From assembly GCA_027038275.1 (NCBI GenBank), contig JALVXC010000002.1, positions 1 to 64,000 on the forward strand: a stretch of DNA of 64,000 nt, written 5' to 3'. Below the pieces are notes generated by a model that did not search any database, was not told where the DNA came from, and saw only the letters and a program-made list of their open reading frames with translations. Positions 1 to 8,583 of this stretch are shown here, one piece after another (position 1 is the stretch's first letter; each line of letters begins with the position of its first letter). The position numbers and the translations under genes are program-made. This DNA is from Campylobacteraceae bacterium. Its GTDB lineage: Bacteria; Campylobacterota; Campylobacteria; Campylobacterales; Sulfurovaceae.

Positions 1-127
1 TGTTGCTACAACTAATCGTAACTTTGTTGGTCGTATGGGGGCTAGAACTTCTGAGATTTACTTAGCCAACTCTGCTGTAGCTGCTGCTAGTGCTATTGCT
101 GGGTATTTGGTTGACCCTAGAGGCTAA
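1..127 (+). CDS. leuC: 3-isopropylmalate dehydratase large subunit, C-terminal end (partial)
   Basis: An open frame enters from the left edge (codons begin at base 2) and stops at TAA 125-127. The 41 visible residues read [20 protein letters not shown] followed by an alanine-rich stretch. This is the conserved C-terminus of LeuC/HacA-type aconitase-family dehydratases, which interconvert 2- and 3-isopropylmalate in leucine biosynthesis using a [4Fe-4S] cluster. The cluster cysteines lie outside the window. leuA is 36 kb away, so the leucine genes are dispersed. Homoaconitase or another family member cannot be excluded from the tail alone. Confidence 0.85.
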   Translation, partial: VATTNRNFVGRMGARTSEIYLANSAVAAASAIAGYLVDPRG

Positions 128-265
128 ATATTAATTAAATAAGCTCAAATTCTGTAGGTTCGATTTTATCAAACATGATATTAAAATTCAATTTTTAAAT
201 ATCATTTGTTTTAACATTCAATGAAATCAAATCTACAATCCACAATTTGTAGTTATTTAGTATGT

Positions 266-271
266 TATAAT
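266..271 (+). promoter_or_regulatory. -10 element upstream of the SPOR-like gene
   Basis: TATAAT lies 19 bases before the ATG at 291 in an AT-rich stretch with no convincing -35 box. This is the usual layout of Campylobacterota sigma-70 promoters. The 163-base gap after leuC holds nothing else that I can support. Confidence 0.5.
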
Positions 272-290
272 ACTTTAAAAAAGGACTAAT

Positions 291-1268
291 ATGTTACGCT
301 TATTTATTACTATAACAATACTTTTTAGTTTTGCACAAGCAAATGGACAGAAATATTTTATAAAGTTTGGAAGTTTTAAAAACTTAGTAGGTTTAAAACA
401 AAATATTAGAAAACTTCCTATCTCTTTGCGTTCTCATGTTATTATTGTTCGTAAAAATGAGTGGTATATTCCTTTTGCTTACTATACCTCTAATAAACAA
501 TCACTATATTCAAAAGTAGCAAAATATAAACAATATTTCCCTGATGCTCACATAGCACACTCATCAATTATGTTAAGCTATCCAATAGTTAAGAACTACT
601 CCAAAGTAACACATAGAGTAAAACGGGTTTATACTCCTCCTAGACCTCCTGTACGTGACTATTTTGTACCAAAAGAGTATAGACCTGCTCCAAAAATAGT
701 ACCTGAGTATCAAAATGTTGCTATATCTCCAGAAGACCATATTTTACCACCAATTCCAAAAGTGCAAAATATTCAAAATGAAGCTCCAGTGGTCTCAACA
801 ACAACTATTGTTCCTGCTGTTACTAATAGTGATGATTTTGGAAAGGTAGAGATTAAACAGTATAAGCAGTTTAACAAACAGATGTTGAGTGGTCATCACT
901 ACTACTTGACTTATAAAGGAGAAGATGGGAATCCTGATTTGTTAATTAAAGTCTCTTTTAAAAATGATGAGGTGACCTATCAGCCAGTTATTGGAGATAT
1001 GAAGATGACAAGAGCAAACTATTTAGTCGATGGCGATAGACTATATATGTATACTAATGCCTTTACAAGAGATGGTGCGTTCTCTAAATTAGAGGAGAAT
1101 AAAGATGACCATATTGTAGTCTCTTCATGGATAAATGGAAAAAAATTAAATACTTTACGATACTACTATAAGCTCAATGATGCTAAGAAGTATCTAGGGC
1201 TTAAAACCTCGGAAGGTCTCTCTGAAGCACTTCAAGATGGTGAGTTTTTTTGGGATAAATATCGTTAA
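291..1268 (+). CDS. Secreted hypothetical protein with SPOR-like N-terminal part
   Basis: 325 residues. A signal peptide (about 1-19) is followed by a segment (about 20-95) that looks like a SPOR-type fold: YFIKFGSFKN opening, alternating beta/alpha pattern, and a spacing of small and aromatic residues typical of peptidoglycan-binding SPOR modules. A proline-rich linker with PPRPPVRDYF and PPIPK (about 115-165) leads to a C-terminal region (about 190-315) rich in aromatic residues and predicted beta strands, which I do not recognise. It is probably periplasmic or envelope-attached. SPOR assignment is by eye only. Confidence 0.6.
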   Translation: MLRLFITITILFSFAQANGQKYFIKFGSFKNLVGLKQNIRKLPISLRSHVIIVRKNEWYIPFAYYTSNKQSLYSKVAKYKQYFPDAHIAHSSIMLSYPIVKNYSKVTHRVKRVYTPPRPPVRDYFVPKEYRPAPKIVPEYQNVAISPEDHILPPIPKVQNIQNEAPVVSTTTIVPAVTNSDDFGKVEIKQYKQFNKQMLSGHHYYLTYKGEDGNPDLLIKVSFKNDEVTYQPVIGDMKMTRANYLVDGDRLYMYTNAFTRDGAFSKLEENKDDHIVVSSWINGKKLNTLRYYYKLNDAKKYLGLKTSEGLSEALQDGEFFWDKYR

Positions 1269-1437
1269 AAAAGATATTAATATATTTTTTTCTATAGTTT
1301 AATATGAATATTTTATACTTAAAGTGAATAAAAAATTCACAATATATAAAATTAAATAAAACTTTAACTATATTAATAAATAAAACATTTAATATTAAAT
1401 ATAATATGAATATTAAAAATATAGTTAAGGAGGTTGA

Positions 1438-1719
1438 ATGAAATCTTTATCAACAACTAAAATATTACTACTAAAATTTTTTGGACTTTTAATTATTTTT
1501 CAAACAGCACTTTTTTCAGCAAATATATATCATGTCTCAAATAGTGATACTATTTCTGTAAACTCACAAGTACTCAATAATGATTTTAATAGAAAAAAGA
1601 AAGAGGTAGAGATAGTTGCATTGGATTCTTTTGGAGAAGGAGGAGTAGTTCTAATGATTATATTTACTTCTCTCTTAGGTGTTTTTTTTGTGAGAGATGA
1701 ATTTAAAGATTTAGTTTAG
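1438..1719 (+). CDS. Small exported protein with C-terminal membrane tail
   Basis: 93 residues. A very strong ribosome site (AAGGAGGT, 1427-1434) precedes the ATG. Residues 1-28 form a signal peptide ending FSANIY, and residues 68-85 form a second hydrophobic segment followed by acidic/basic residues (VRDEFKDLV). The tail FGEGGVVLMIIFTSLLGVFF resembles the last residues of the giant surface protein at 22627-28263. It lies 8 bases before the outer membrane barrel gene and is probably co-transcribed with it. Function unknown; it could be a sorted surface peptide or simply a two-span membrane protein. Confidence 0.65.
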   Translation: MKSLSTTKILLLKFFGLLIIFQTALFSANIYHVSNSDTISVNSQVLNNDFNRKKKEVEIVALDSFGEGGVVLMIIFTSLLGVFFVRDEFKDLV

Positions 1720-1727
1720 GAGATATT

Positions 1728-2471
1728 ATGAAAAAAATAGTAATAGGTATGGCTTTTTTAGGAATATTTGCACTTGCAGACACCATCGGTGGAGAGTTAA
1801 ATATTGGGTATTATGAACATAATCCAAGTGGTACAATAGAGTATCAAGGGGATAGTTTAGATTTAGAAGATGATTTTAAGTGGAAAAAAGAGAGTGATGT
1901 TTTTGCTAAACTCTATATAGAGCATCCTATTCCTCTTCTTCCAAATATAAGATTAGGCTATAGTAGTTTTGGGCATAGTGGTTCAGGTATATTAAGCAAA
2001 GATATTAAGTTTGCAAATCAAACATATACAGGTAAAATTGATAGTACATTTGACTTAGATATGTATGATTTGACACTCTACTATGAAGTTGTAGATATTG
2101 GTCTTGACTTTGATTTAGGACTAAATGTAAGATATTTAGATGGCTCTGTTTCAGCTGTAGGTATAGGTGGTAATCCTCCTAAGCCTATAAATGAGTCAAC
2201 TTCATTTACTCTACCTGTTCCTATGGTTTATGCTAAAGCTAGAGTTCCTATTCCTGCAACAGATATAGCTCTTCAGGTAGAGGGAAATTACATTAGCTAT
2301 AGTGGAAACCAATTTTATGACTTTGAAGCAGGTGTTCGTTACTCTTTTGCTCTTGGTTTAGGTCTTGAGGGTGGTTATAAAACTATGAAACTGAAACTTG
2401 ATGATGTAGATGATTTAACTTTAGACAGTACCTTTTCAGGTGCTTATGCTAAGTTAGTTTGGGATTTTTAA
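1728..2471 (+). CDS. Outer membrane beta-barrel protein (TIGR04219-like)
   Basis: 247 residues with a signal peptide (1-17, ending ALADT). The mature part alternates polar and hydrophobic residues and ends in an aromatic residue (KLVWDF), as outer membrane barrels do. The opening GELNIGYYEHNPSGTIEY and the LYIEHPIPLLPNIRLGY segment match my memory of the TIGR04219 outer membrane family found in Campylobacterota and Gammaproteobacteria. Substrate unknown. The gene follows the 93-residue gene in a likely two-gene operon (RBS AGGAG at 1719-1723). Confidence 0.75.
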   Translation: MKKIVIGMAFLGIFALADTIGGELNIGYYEHNPSGTIEYQGDSLDLEDDFKWKKESDVFAKLYIEHPIPLLPNIRLGYSSFGHSGSGILSKDIKFANQTYTGKIDSTFDLDMYDLTLYYEVVDIGLDFDLGLNVRYLDGSVSAVGIGGNPPKPINESTSFTLPVPMVYAKARVPIPATDIALQVEGNYISYSGNQFYDFEAGVRYSFALGLGLEGGYKTMKLKLDDVDDLTLDSTFSGAYAKLVWDF

Positions 2472-2504
2472 GGTATCGATTCGTATATGTTAGAAGTAAA
2501 TAAA

Positions 2505-3158
2505 TTACAATCGAACAAATAGCTCTTTAGAACTTAACCGACTCTTAGGAAGCTTAGCATTAAAATCCTCTTCATGTCTGTAACCAATAGCAAGTGCTAC
2601 CTCACATTTGTAGCCGTCTAACTCTTTGGCAAACTCTTTCTCTACCATTGGAGCATCAATCCCCTCTAGTGCTGTAGAGTCTATCTTTAGTCGTGCCAAA
2701 GTATGTAGGGCATTTCCTAAAGCGATGTAGAGTTGGTTTTTTGTCCATATTTGGGTATTTCCATTTTCATCTCTATTTAGCTCGGCAAACAGAAAACTTC
2801 CAAAGGCTTTTTCTCTCTCCTCTTCTCTAATACGCCCATCAGCAATATATTTGTCTACTACTTTTGTATAATTCTCACGTCTATAGAGTGGGTTATGGGC
2901 AAACAGAATAACATGAGAAGCCTCCACTACATGGGCTTGATTGAACTGATATTTGTTTGCAAAGGTTTTATACATTCTCTCTTTTGCTTCATCGCTTTCT
3001 AAAATAATAAACTTCCAGGGTTGAGAGTTAATAGAAGAGGCAGAGAGGCGAATGCTCTCTAATAGAATCTCTAGCTTCTCTTGTGGTACTTTTTTGGTTG
3101 GGTCGTACTTTTTACAGGTGTATCTTTTTTGTAAATCTTCTAAGACTTTATTAGGCAT
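2505..3158 (-). CDS. NAD(P)H-dependent nitroreductase family protein
   Basis: 217 residues of the NfsB/FMN-reductase fold. The N-terminus KRYTCKKYDPTKKVP followed by SINSQPWKFIIL is the typical FMN-binding start, and IALGNALHTLARLKIDSTALEG corresponds to the helix and loop that pack on the isoalloxazine. Such enzymes reduce quinones, nitroaromatics or other flavin-accessible substrates in the cytoplasm with NAD(P)H. Length matches E. coli NfsB (217). It is transcribed convergently with the outer membrane protein. The natural substrate cannot be read from the sequence. Confidence 0.88.
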   Translation of the reverse strand: MPNKVLEDLQKRYTCKKYDPTKKVPQEKLEILLESIRLSASSINSQPWKFIILESDEAKERMYKTFANKYQFNQAHVVEASHVILFAHNPLYRRENYTKVVDKYIADGRIREEEREKAFGSFLFAELNRDENGNTQIWTKNQLYIALGNALHTLARLKIDSTALEGIDAPMVEKEFAKELDGYKCEVALAIGYRHEEDFNAKLPKSRLSSKELFVRL

Positions 3159-3202
3159 AATTGCTCCTTGAGACTTTTTTTGATAGCATTATAGTTTACA
3201 AG

Positions 3203-3375
3203 ATAGTATAATGTCAAATATTACAGGTATAAAGTTATAGAAAACAATTCAGTAGGAGCTGATGGGTTCATTAATGTTTTACCAAAAGGGATGGACTCTT
3301 TAATCATACAAGACAAAGAGGCTATCTCTAAGATATCTATAGGGCTTTGTTTATTGCTTTTATACTCTCTTTGAT
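3203..3375 (+). pseudogene. Possible remnant of a degraded coding sequence
   Basis: A short ATG-less open frame in the 288-base gap between the nitroreductase and yaaA genes reads GADGFINVLPKGMDSLIIQD then a leucine-rich hydrophobic run before TGA. A second short frame (MSNITGIKL) ends just upstream in another phase, as if a frameshift separated them. The amino acid composition looks coding-like, but I recognise no family and the stretch may be chance. Confidence 0.2.
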
Positions 3376-3446
3376 TTTTTTGGACTACTTGACAATGTCA
3401 GGTATTACATTATTAAAGAGCTAAACTTTTAGTTTTGGTGTTGAGT

Positions 3447-4178
3447 TTAACTAATATTGTAGATAACCTCAGTTCTATTCTTCTTCATCTGAATCTCCTC
3501 TATAGATAGATTTCCTATAGAGAGTTTCATAAATTCATCTAAATTATTAATGTTAGCATTTGCTACCTCTCTTAAGACAATACCTCGATAAGCCTTTGCC
3601 CAGTGTGAGACAACTTTTCCATTTTTTATAAACTTTAAAGTAGTGTAGGGCTTAGTTGGTTTATAAAACTTATCATAAAATCCTGCTCTTAAATCTAAAA
3701 TATCTTCATTAGCTAGGTACTCCTCCATTAAGTAGCTCTTCTCTTTATAGAGTTTTTCAGGCTTTATGTCTCTAACAGATGCTCCCTGTTTTAGACGGTA
3801 TTCAGGAATCATGTCGTCAGCACGTAGAAAACCAAAAAGATTTGAGCATAAAATTACATTTTTATCAATATACTCTTGTGCTGTATTATTGAGACTTTTG
3901 TAATCAAGATAGTCAAAGGCAACACCTGTATAACGTTCAATAGCTTTCATGGTTAGTTCATGAATAATATCTCTGTTGTAGTAGCTAATATCGGACTCTT
4001 TTTTTAGTCCAAACATCTTAGAGAGTTCTTCGAGACTATTTTTTTGTAAAATATTCATATATTTATGTAAAAGGAGTTTTCTAGTAGGGGTAAGTTCATC
4101 AAAAAGAAGAGAGTCTAAAACAAATTTATCAGTTCCCCCTTTAGTTTTTGTTTCGCTTGGAGCAAGAAGAATTTTCAT
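3447..4178 (-). CDS. yaaA: Peroxide stress protein YaaA (UPF0246/DUF328)
   Basis: 243 residues. The N-terminus MKILLAPSETKT, the central FGFLRADDMIPEYRLKQG and the C-terminal SHWAKAYRGIVLREVA blocks are the YaaA family signature. In E. coli YaaA lowers free intracellular iron during peroxide stress and binds DNA with a helix-hairpin-helix-like fold. Length is near the usual 250-258. The start has a clear N-terminal match. It is monocistronic on the minus strand and divergent from the tRNA operon. Role here is inferred from family. Confidence 0.88.
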   Translation of the reverse strand: MKILLAPSETKTKGGTDKFVLDSLLFDELTPTRKLLLHKYMNILQKNSLEELSKMFGLKKESDISYYNRDIIHELTMKAIERYTGVAFDYLDYKSLNNTAQEYIDKNVILCSNLFGFLRADDMIPEYRLKQGASVRDIKPEKLYKEKSYLMEEYLANEDILDLRAGFYDKFYKPTKPYTTLKFIKNGKVVSHWAKAYRGIVLREVANANINNLDEFMKLSIGNLSIEEIQMKKNRTEVIYNIS

Positions 4179-4245
4179 AAAAAAACCTTATTTTTCTTGA
4201 ATTATATCAAATTTAAAAAAAATAGCATAAATTTTACAAAAACTC

Positions 4246-4274
4246 TTGACATCAATCCTCTTTTTGTCTATAAT
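4246..4274 (+). promoter_or_regulatory. Perfect-consensus sigma-70 promoter of the tRNA operon
   Basis: TTGACA (4246-4251) and TATAAT (4269-4274) are separated by exactly 17 bases, the full bacterial consensus. Campylobacterota promoters usually lack a recognisable -35 box, so this fits a very strong stable-RNA promoter. The start point would be near 4281, followed by a short leader that can pair CATTTAAA with TTTAAATG before the first tRNA. Confidence 0.8.
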
Positions 4275-4322
4275 GCGACTCCATTTAAACGATGACCTAA
4301 AAGAAATCTTTAAATGAATGGT

Positions 4323-4399
4323 GCTGATGTAGCTCAGTTGGCTAGAGCAGCTGATTTGTAATCAGCAGGTCGGGGGTTCGAGTCCCTTCATCAGCTCCA
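4323..4399 (+). tRNA. tRNA-Thr (anticodon TGT)
   Basis: Acceptor arm GCTGATG pairs with CATCAGC. D-loop GCTCAGTTGG, anticodon loop TTTGTAA, T-arm GGGGGTTCGAGTCCC and encoded CCA are all present. It is the first of four tRNAs upstream of tuf. Confidence 0.96.
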
Positions 4400-4440
4400 T
4401 TAAAATTTTATCAGTGTTTGACCAGAGATATAACATCTAT

Positions 4441-4525
4441 GGTGGGTTACTCAAGTGGCCAACGAGGGCGGACTGTAAATCCGCTGACTACGTCTTCGAA
4501 GGTTCGAATCCTTCACCCACCACCA
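4441..4525 (+). tRNA. tRNA-Tyr (anticodon GTA)
   Basis: Acceptor GGTGGGT pairs with ACCCACC. Anticodon loop CTGTAAA, a long variable arm typical of bacterial tRNA-Tyr, T-loop GGTTCGAATCC and encoded CCA are all visible. Confidence 0.95.
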
Positions 4526-4543
4526 TGTTAGTTTAATATTGAC

Positions 4544-4620
4544 GCGGGAATAGCTCAGTTGGCTAGAGCGTCAGCCTTCCAAGCTGAGGGTCGCGGGTTC
4601 GAGTCCCGTTTCCCGCTCCA
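4544..4620 (+). tRNA. tRNA-Gly (anticodon TCC)
   Basis: Acceptor GCGGGAA pairs with TTCCCGC. Anticodon loop CTTCCAA, T-arm CGGGTTCGAGTCCCG and encoded CCA are present. Confidence 0.96.
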
Positions 4621-4723
4621 TGGTATTAATAATCTGGGAGCTGATGTGAAATTTTACATCTACTTTCACATTAACAATCAAAACAACAAACACTAATATA
4701 AATTTATAATTGCATATCAGTAT

Positions 4724-4798
<75 letters not shown>

Positions 4799-4807
4799 CC
4801 ATAATTA

Positions 4808-4859
4808 TGGACAAAAGTGTTGTTAAAATTTAACATTTTTACAATAGTTTTGTCCATAT
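4808..4859 (+). terminator. Hairpin after the tRNA cluster
   Basis: ATGGACAAAA and TTTTGTCCAT form a perfect 10-base stem around an AT-rich interior that can itself fold. It lies between the last tRNA and the tuf promoter. There is no clean U-run after it, so it may be a processing or partial termination site. Confidence 0.45.
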
Positions 4860-4894
4860 TGTTGGTAATTAAAGCAATATTGAGTTATGTCTGA

Positions 4895-4900
4895 TATAAT
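4895..4900 (+). promoter_or_regulatory. -10 element of the tuf promoter
   Basis: TATAAT in context CTGATATAATGTCGG, 39 bases before the tuf ATG, with no clear -35 box. This suggests tuf has its own promoter in addition to read-through from the tRNA operon. Confidence 0.6.
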
Positions 4901-4938
4901 GTCGGAAAATTTTTAACAATTAAACTTAGGAGACCGAG

Positions 4939-6147
4939 ATGGCTAAAGAAAAATTTGAACGAACAAAACCACATGTTAACATTGGTACTATTGGTCACGT
5001 TGACCATGGGAAAACTACATTAACAGCTGCGATTACTGCTGTTCTTGCAACTAAAAATGATTCAGCATTTATGGATTATGATGCAATTGATAATGCTCCA
5101 GAGGAGAGAGAAAGAGGGATTACTATTGCTACTTCTCACGTTGAGTATGAAACAGACAATAGACACTATGCACACGTAGATTGTCCAGGTCACGCAGACT
5201 ACGTTAAAAACATGATTACTGGTGCAGCTCAAATGGATGGAGCTATTCTTGTTATTGCTGCTACTGATGGACCAATGGCTCAAACTAGAGAGCATATTCT
5301 TCTTTCTAAACAAGTTGGTGTACCTTACATTGTTGTATTTTTAAATAAAGAAGATCAACTCGATGAAGAAGACAAAGAGGAGATGTTAGAGCTTGTTGAG
5401 ATGGAAGTTCGTGAACTTCTTGAAGAGTATGACTTCCCAGGAGATGATACTCCAATCGTAGCTGGTTCAGCATTCCAAGCACTAGAAGAGGCTAAAGCTG
5501 GAAAACTTGGTGAGTGGTCAGAGAAAATTCTTAAGCTTATGGATGAAGTAGATAACTATATTCCAGAGCCACAAAGAGAGACAGATAAAGACTTCTTAAT
5601 GCCAATCGAAGATATCTTTACAATTCAAGGTCGTGGTACTGTTGTAACTGGTAAAATTGACAGAGGTCAAGTTTGTGTTGGTGATGCAGTTGAAATTGTT
5701 GGTATTAAAGATAACCAATCAACTGTTGTAACTGGTGTTGAGATGTTCCGTAAAGAGATGGATTGTGGTCAAGCTGGTGATAACTGTGGTGTTCTTATTA
5801 GAGGTATTGAGAAGAGTGCAGTAGAAAGAGGTATGGTACTTTGTAAGCCAGGTTCAATTACTCCTCACTCTAAATTTAAAGCTGAAGTTTATATTCTTAA
5901 AAAAGAAGAGGGTGGTAGACATACTCCATTCTTTAATAACTATAGACCACAGTTTTATGTAAGAACAACAGACGTTACTGGTTCTATTACACTTGAAGAG
6001 GGTGTAGAGATGGTTATGCCAGGTGATAATGTAACTATTACAGTTGAATTAATTGCTCCAATTGCTCTTGAAAAGGGTACTAAGTTTGCTATCCGTGAAG
6101 GTGGTAGAACTGTTGGTGCTGGTGTTGTTGCTGAAATTATTGAGTAG
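4939..6147 (+). CDS. tuf: Translation elongation factor Tu
   Basis: 402 residues; the GTPase that delivers aminoacyl-tRNA to the ribosome. P-loop GHVDHGKT (about 19-26), DCPGHADY switch II (about 81-88) and the NKxD guanine motif as NKED are present, and domains II and III are complete ([25 protein letters not shown]). RBS AGGAG lies ahead of the ATG. Two details are unusual: the stretch after the guanine motif ([11 protein letters not shown]) is longer and more acidic than the common NKxDMVDDEEL, and domain II/III carries extra cysteines ([17 protein letters not shown]). Followed by rpmG. Confidence 0.98.
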   Translation: MAKEKFERTKPHVNIGTIGHVDHGKTTLTAAITAVLATKNDSAFMDYDAIDNAPEERERGITIATSHVEYETDNRHYAHVDCPGHADYVKNMITGAAQMDGAILVIAATDGPMAQTREHILLSKQVGVPYIVVFLNKEDQLDEEDKEEMLELVEMEVRELLEEYDFPGDDTPIVAGSAFQALEEAKAGKLGEWSEKILKLMDEVDNYIPEPQRETDKDFLMPIEDIFTIQGRGTVVTGKIDRGQVCVGDAVEIVGIKDNQSTVVTGVEMFRKEMDCGQAGDNCGVLIRGIEKSAVERGMVLCKPGSITPHSKFKAEVYILKKEEGGRHTPFFNNYRPQFYVRTTDVTGSITLEEGVEMVMPGDNVTITVELIAPIALEKGTKFAIREGGRTVGAGVVAEIIE

Positions 6148-6153
6148 TAACAC

Positions 6154-6180
6154 TTAGAGAAGGGTTTAACTCTTCTCTAA
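6154..6180 (+). terminator. Hairpin between tuf and rpmG
   Basis: TTAGAGAAG and CTTCTCTAA form a perfect 9-base stem with a 9-base loop just after the tuf stop. The following U-tract is weak (TATTCTTT), so this may only partly stop transcription and lower rpmG expression relative to tuf. Confidence 0.5.
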
Positions 6181-6200
6181 TATTCTTTAGGAGAGACTAA

Positions 6201-6353
6201 ATGAGAGAAACAATTCACTTAGGTTGTGAGAAGTGTACAAGACGTAACTATCATACAACTAAGAATAAAAGAAACACTACTGAAAAACTTGCTTTAAAGA
6301 AATATTGCAAGTGGTGTAAGTGTCATACAACACATAAAGAGATGAAACTGTAA
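6201..6353 (+). CDS. rpmG: 50S ribosomal protein bL33
   Basis: 50 residues, too short for the supplied ORF track: [12 protein letters not shown] at the start and [17 protein letters not shown] at the end. The two CxxC pairs show it is the zinc-binding (C+) form of bL33. RBS GGAGA lies at 6190-6194. The position between tuf and tRNA-Trp/secE is the standard bacterial arrangement. Confidence 0.95.
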   Translation: MRETIHLGCEKCTRRNYHTTKNKRNTTEKLALKKYCKWCKCHTTHKEMKL

Positions 6354-6400
6354 TAGGTTTTTTACTTTTTTAGAGAGGAGTCTTCTTCTCTCTTATTCTT

Positions 6401-6476
6401 AGGCCAATAGCTCAGTTGGTAGAGCACTGGTCTCCAAAACCAGGTGCCGGGGGTTCGAGTCCCTCTTGGCCTGCCA
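6401..6476 (+). tRNA. tRNA-Trp (anticodon CCA)
   Basis: Acceptor AGGCCAA pairs with TTGGCCT. Anticodon loop TCTCCAAAA has CCA at the centre, T-loop GGGTTCGAGTCC is present, and CCA is encoded. It lies between rpmG and secE as in most Campylobacterota. Confidence 0.97.
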
Positions 6477-6497
6477 TAATTAAAAGGTAACTATAAA

Positions 6498-6680
6498 ATG
6501 GAAAAATTAACAACATATTTTTCACACGTAAAATCAGAGATTCAAAAAGTTATATTTCCAACAAAAACACAAGTAAGACAAGCATTTTTTGCAGTTTTTT
6601 TAGTTGTAACAGTAATATCAATTTTTTTAGCACTTGTTGATTTGATGATGAGATCAATTGTAACAGCAGTGGTAGGTTAG
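6498..6680 (+). CDS. secE: Preprotein translocase subunit SecE
   Basis: 60 residues, the minimal single-span SecE form. The amphipathic surface helix EIQKVIFPTKTQVRQA precedes one membrane segment (about 33-56). SecE clamps SecY in the inner-membrane translocon. It starts 21 bases after tRNA-Trp and ends one base before nusG, so the two are translationally linked. Confidence 0.94.
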   Translation: MEKLTTYFSHVKSEIQKVIFPTKTQVRQAFFAVFLVVTVISIFLALVDLMMRSIVTAVVG

Positions 6681-6681
6681 T

Positions 6682-7212
6682 ATGTCATTCCAATGGTATG
6701 CAATTCAAGTCTATTCAGGTTCTGAACAAGCTGTAAAAAAGGGTATAGAACTTTTAGCAGTAGAGAATGGAATAGAAGACCAAATTGAGTCTATTATTGT
6801 TCCCACAGAAGAGGTTATAGAGGTAAAAAATGGTGAGAAGAAGATTACTGAACGTGTGCTTTACTCTGGTTATGTCTTTGCTCATGTTAGTTTAGATACA
6901 TCACTTTGGCATAAGATACAATCTCTACCAAAAGTATCTCGTTTTATTGGAGAAGGTAAAACAGCTACACCTCTATCTGATGCCGATATTAAAGTTATCT
7001 TAGACAAAATGGAGAAAAAAACAGCTCCTAGACCTAAGGTTAACTTTGAAGATGGTGAGATGGTTCGTATTATAGATGGCCCATTTGCTAACTTTACAGG
7101 AATGGTTGAAGAGTATGATTTAGACCATGGAAAATTAAAGTTAAATGTTTCAATTTTTGGTAGAAACACTCCTGTAGAGATTCTCTACACACAAGTAGAA
7201 AAGATTATATAG
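6682..7212 (+). CDS. nusG: Transcription termination/antitermination factor NusG
   Basis: 176 residues. The N-terminal NGN domain begins WYAIQVYSGSEQAVKKGIE, and the C-terminal KOW domain contains VRIIDGPFANFTGMVEEYD. NusG binds RNA polymerase and links it to Rho or to ribosomal S10. Its position before rplK is canonical. Confidence 0.97.
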   Translation: MSFQWYAIQVYSGSEQAVKKGIELLAVENGIEDQIESIIVPTEEVIEVKNGEKKITERVLYSGYVFAHVSLDTSLWHKIQSLPKVSRFIGEGKTATPLSDADIKVILDKMEKKTAPRPKVNFEDGEMVRIIDGPFANFTGMVEEYDLDHGKLKLNVSIFGRNTPVEILYTQVEKII

Positions 7213-7228
7213 ATTTAGTTTACAAATA

Positions 7229-7263
7229 GGGGGATGGAGATTAGCTCTGTTCCCCTTTTTTTA
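7229..7263 (+). terminator. Terminator-like hairpin after nusG
   Basis: GGGGA and TCCCC close an imperfect stem (inner GAG/CTC), followed by a run of seven T residues, 16 bases after the nusG stop. Likely an intrinsic terminator or attenuator between nusG and the rplKA genes. Confidence 0.6.
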
Positions 7264-7282
7264 TATTAAGTGTTTTAAAAGT

Positions 7283-7328
7283 TTGAATCATAGTAAATGA
7301 TTATTATGATTCAAGTTTTTATTTTTTT
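7283..7328 (+). terminator. Second hairpin with T-tract before rplK
   Basis: TTGAATCATA and TATGATTCAA form a perfect 10-base stem with a 12-base loop, followed by GTTTTTATTTTTTT. It is the second terminator-like element in the 146-base nusG-rplK gap and lies about 30 bases ahead of the rplK start, suggesting attenuation of rplKA. Confidence 0.6.
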
Positions 7329-7361
7329 AAATAAACGACTATTTTATCTAAGGAGAAAATG

Positions 7362-7787
7362 ATGGCAAAAAAAGTAACTGAAAAGTTCAAAATGATGATT
7401 CCTGCTGGGTCAGCCAATCCATCACCACCAGTAGGACCAGCACTTGGTCAACGTGGTGTTAATATTATGGAATTTTGTAAAGCATTCAATGAAAGAACAA
7501 AAGACAAAATGGGATTTAAAATTCCTGTTGAAGTAACTGTTTACGCAGATAGAAGCTTTACATTTGAGACAAAACAACCACCTGCATCTGAGCTTATTAT
7601 GAAAGCGGCAAATATTAAAAGTGGTTCAGATAATCCTCTTAAAAACAGAGTTGCATCTTTAACAAAAGCTCAAATTGATGAGATTGTTGAGAAAAAAATT
7701 GCAGACTTAAATACAGATGACAAAGAGATGGCAGCAAAAATTATTATGGGTACTTGTCGCTCAATGGGCGTTGATGTTACTGCATAG
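7362..7787 (+). CDS. rplK: 50S ribosomal protein uL11
   Basis: 141 residues from the second of two adjacent ATGs. AGGAG (7351-7355) is 6 bases from ATG 7362 but only 3 from ATG 7359, and the family starts MAKK. The N-terminal part [20 protein letters not shown] binds the GTPase-associated region and is the target of PrmA, which is encoded in this window. The C-terminal RNA-binding domain is complete ([10 protein letters not shown]). Confidence 0.96.
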   Translation: MAKKVTEKFKMMIPAGSANPSPPVGPALGQRGVNIMEFCKAFNERTKDKMGFKIPVEVTVYADRSFTFETKQPPASELIMKAANIKSGSDNPLKNRVASLTKAQIDEIVEKKIADLNTDDKEMAAKIIMGTCRSMGVDVTA

Positions 7788-7848
7788 TAGTACTATTTTA
7801 TAATTACCACAATTTATGTGGGAGATTTTATTATCGTTGGAGAGATAA

Positions 7849-8562
7849 ATGGCAAAAAAAATAAGTAAAAAAAGAGCAGCGCTCTTAGAGAAAATAGACG
7901 TAGAGAAGAACTACTCTGTAGATGAGGCAACAGCACTTCTTTCAGAGTTAAAATCAGCTAAGTTTGATGAGACAGTTGAAGTTGCATTAAACTTAAATGT
8001 TGACCCAAGACATGCTGACCAGATGCTTAGAGGTTCAGTTGTTCTTCCAAATGGTACAGGAAAAAAAGTTAGAGTTGCTGTATTTGCAAAAGATGATAAA
8101 GCTGATGAAGCAAAAGCAGCAGGTGCTGATTTAGTTGGTTCTGATGAATTAATTGAAGCGATTCAAGCAGGAAATATAGATTTTGATACAGTAATTGCAA
8201 CACCTAATATGATGGGAACACTAGGTAAAGTAGCAAGAATTTTAGGACCAAAAGGTTTAATGCCAAACCCTAAAACAGGAACAGTTACTATGGACGTAGC
8301 TAAAGCTGTTAAAGATGCTAAAGGTGGTAAAGTTAACTTTAGAACAGATAAAAAAGGGAATATTCACGCTGGAATTGGTAAAGTATCTTTTGGTGCTGAT
8401 AAAATTAAAGAGAATTTAGAGACTTTTGTACAGACAATTAACAAAGTTAAACCAGCTTCTGCAAAAGGTAGATACATTCTTAATGGTGCATTATCTTTAA
8501 CTATGAGTCCTGCTGTAACACTTGATACAGCTGAACTTTTAGAGATGAAAGCAAAAGCTTAA
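7849..8562 (+). CDS. rplA: 50S ribosomal protein uL1
   Basis: 237 residues. The L1 signature is visible as [30 protein letters not shown] (about 123-152). uL1 forms the L1 stalk and in many bacteria represses its own mRNA. It follows rplK by 61 bases. The next 217 bases hold a long palindrome and the rplJ leader. Confidence 0.97.
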   Translation: MAKKISKKRAALLEKIDVEKNYSVDEATALLSELKSAKFDETVEVALNLNVDPRHADQMLRGSVVLPNGTGKKVRVAVFAKDDKADEAKAAGADLVGSDELIEAIQAGNIDFDTVIATPNMMGTLGKVARILGPKGLMPNPKTGTVTMDVAKAVKDAKGGKVNFRTDKKGNIHAGIGKVSFGADKIKENLETFVQTINKVKPASAKGRYILNGALSLTMSPAVTLDTAELLEMKAKA

Positions 8563-8583
8563 GAGCCTAAAGCTTAGGATATG

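Noticed and set aside
151-180. TTCGATTTTATC motif shared with the rplJ-rplL gap (about 9278)
   Set aside because: A 12-base AT-rich match in two places is within chance, and pairing is preserved in only one of them.
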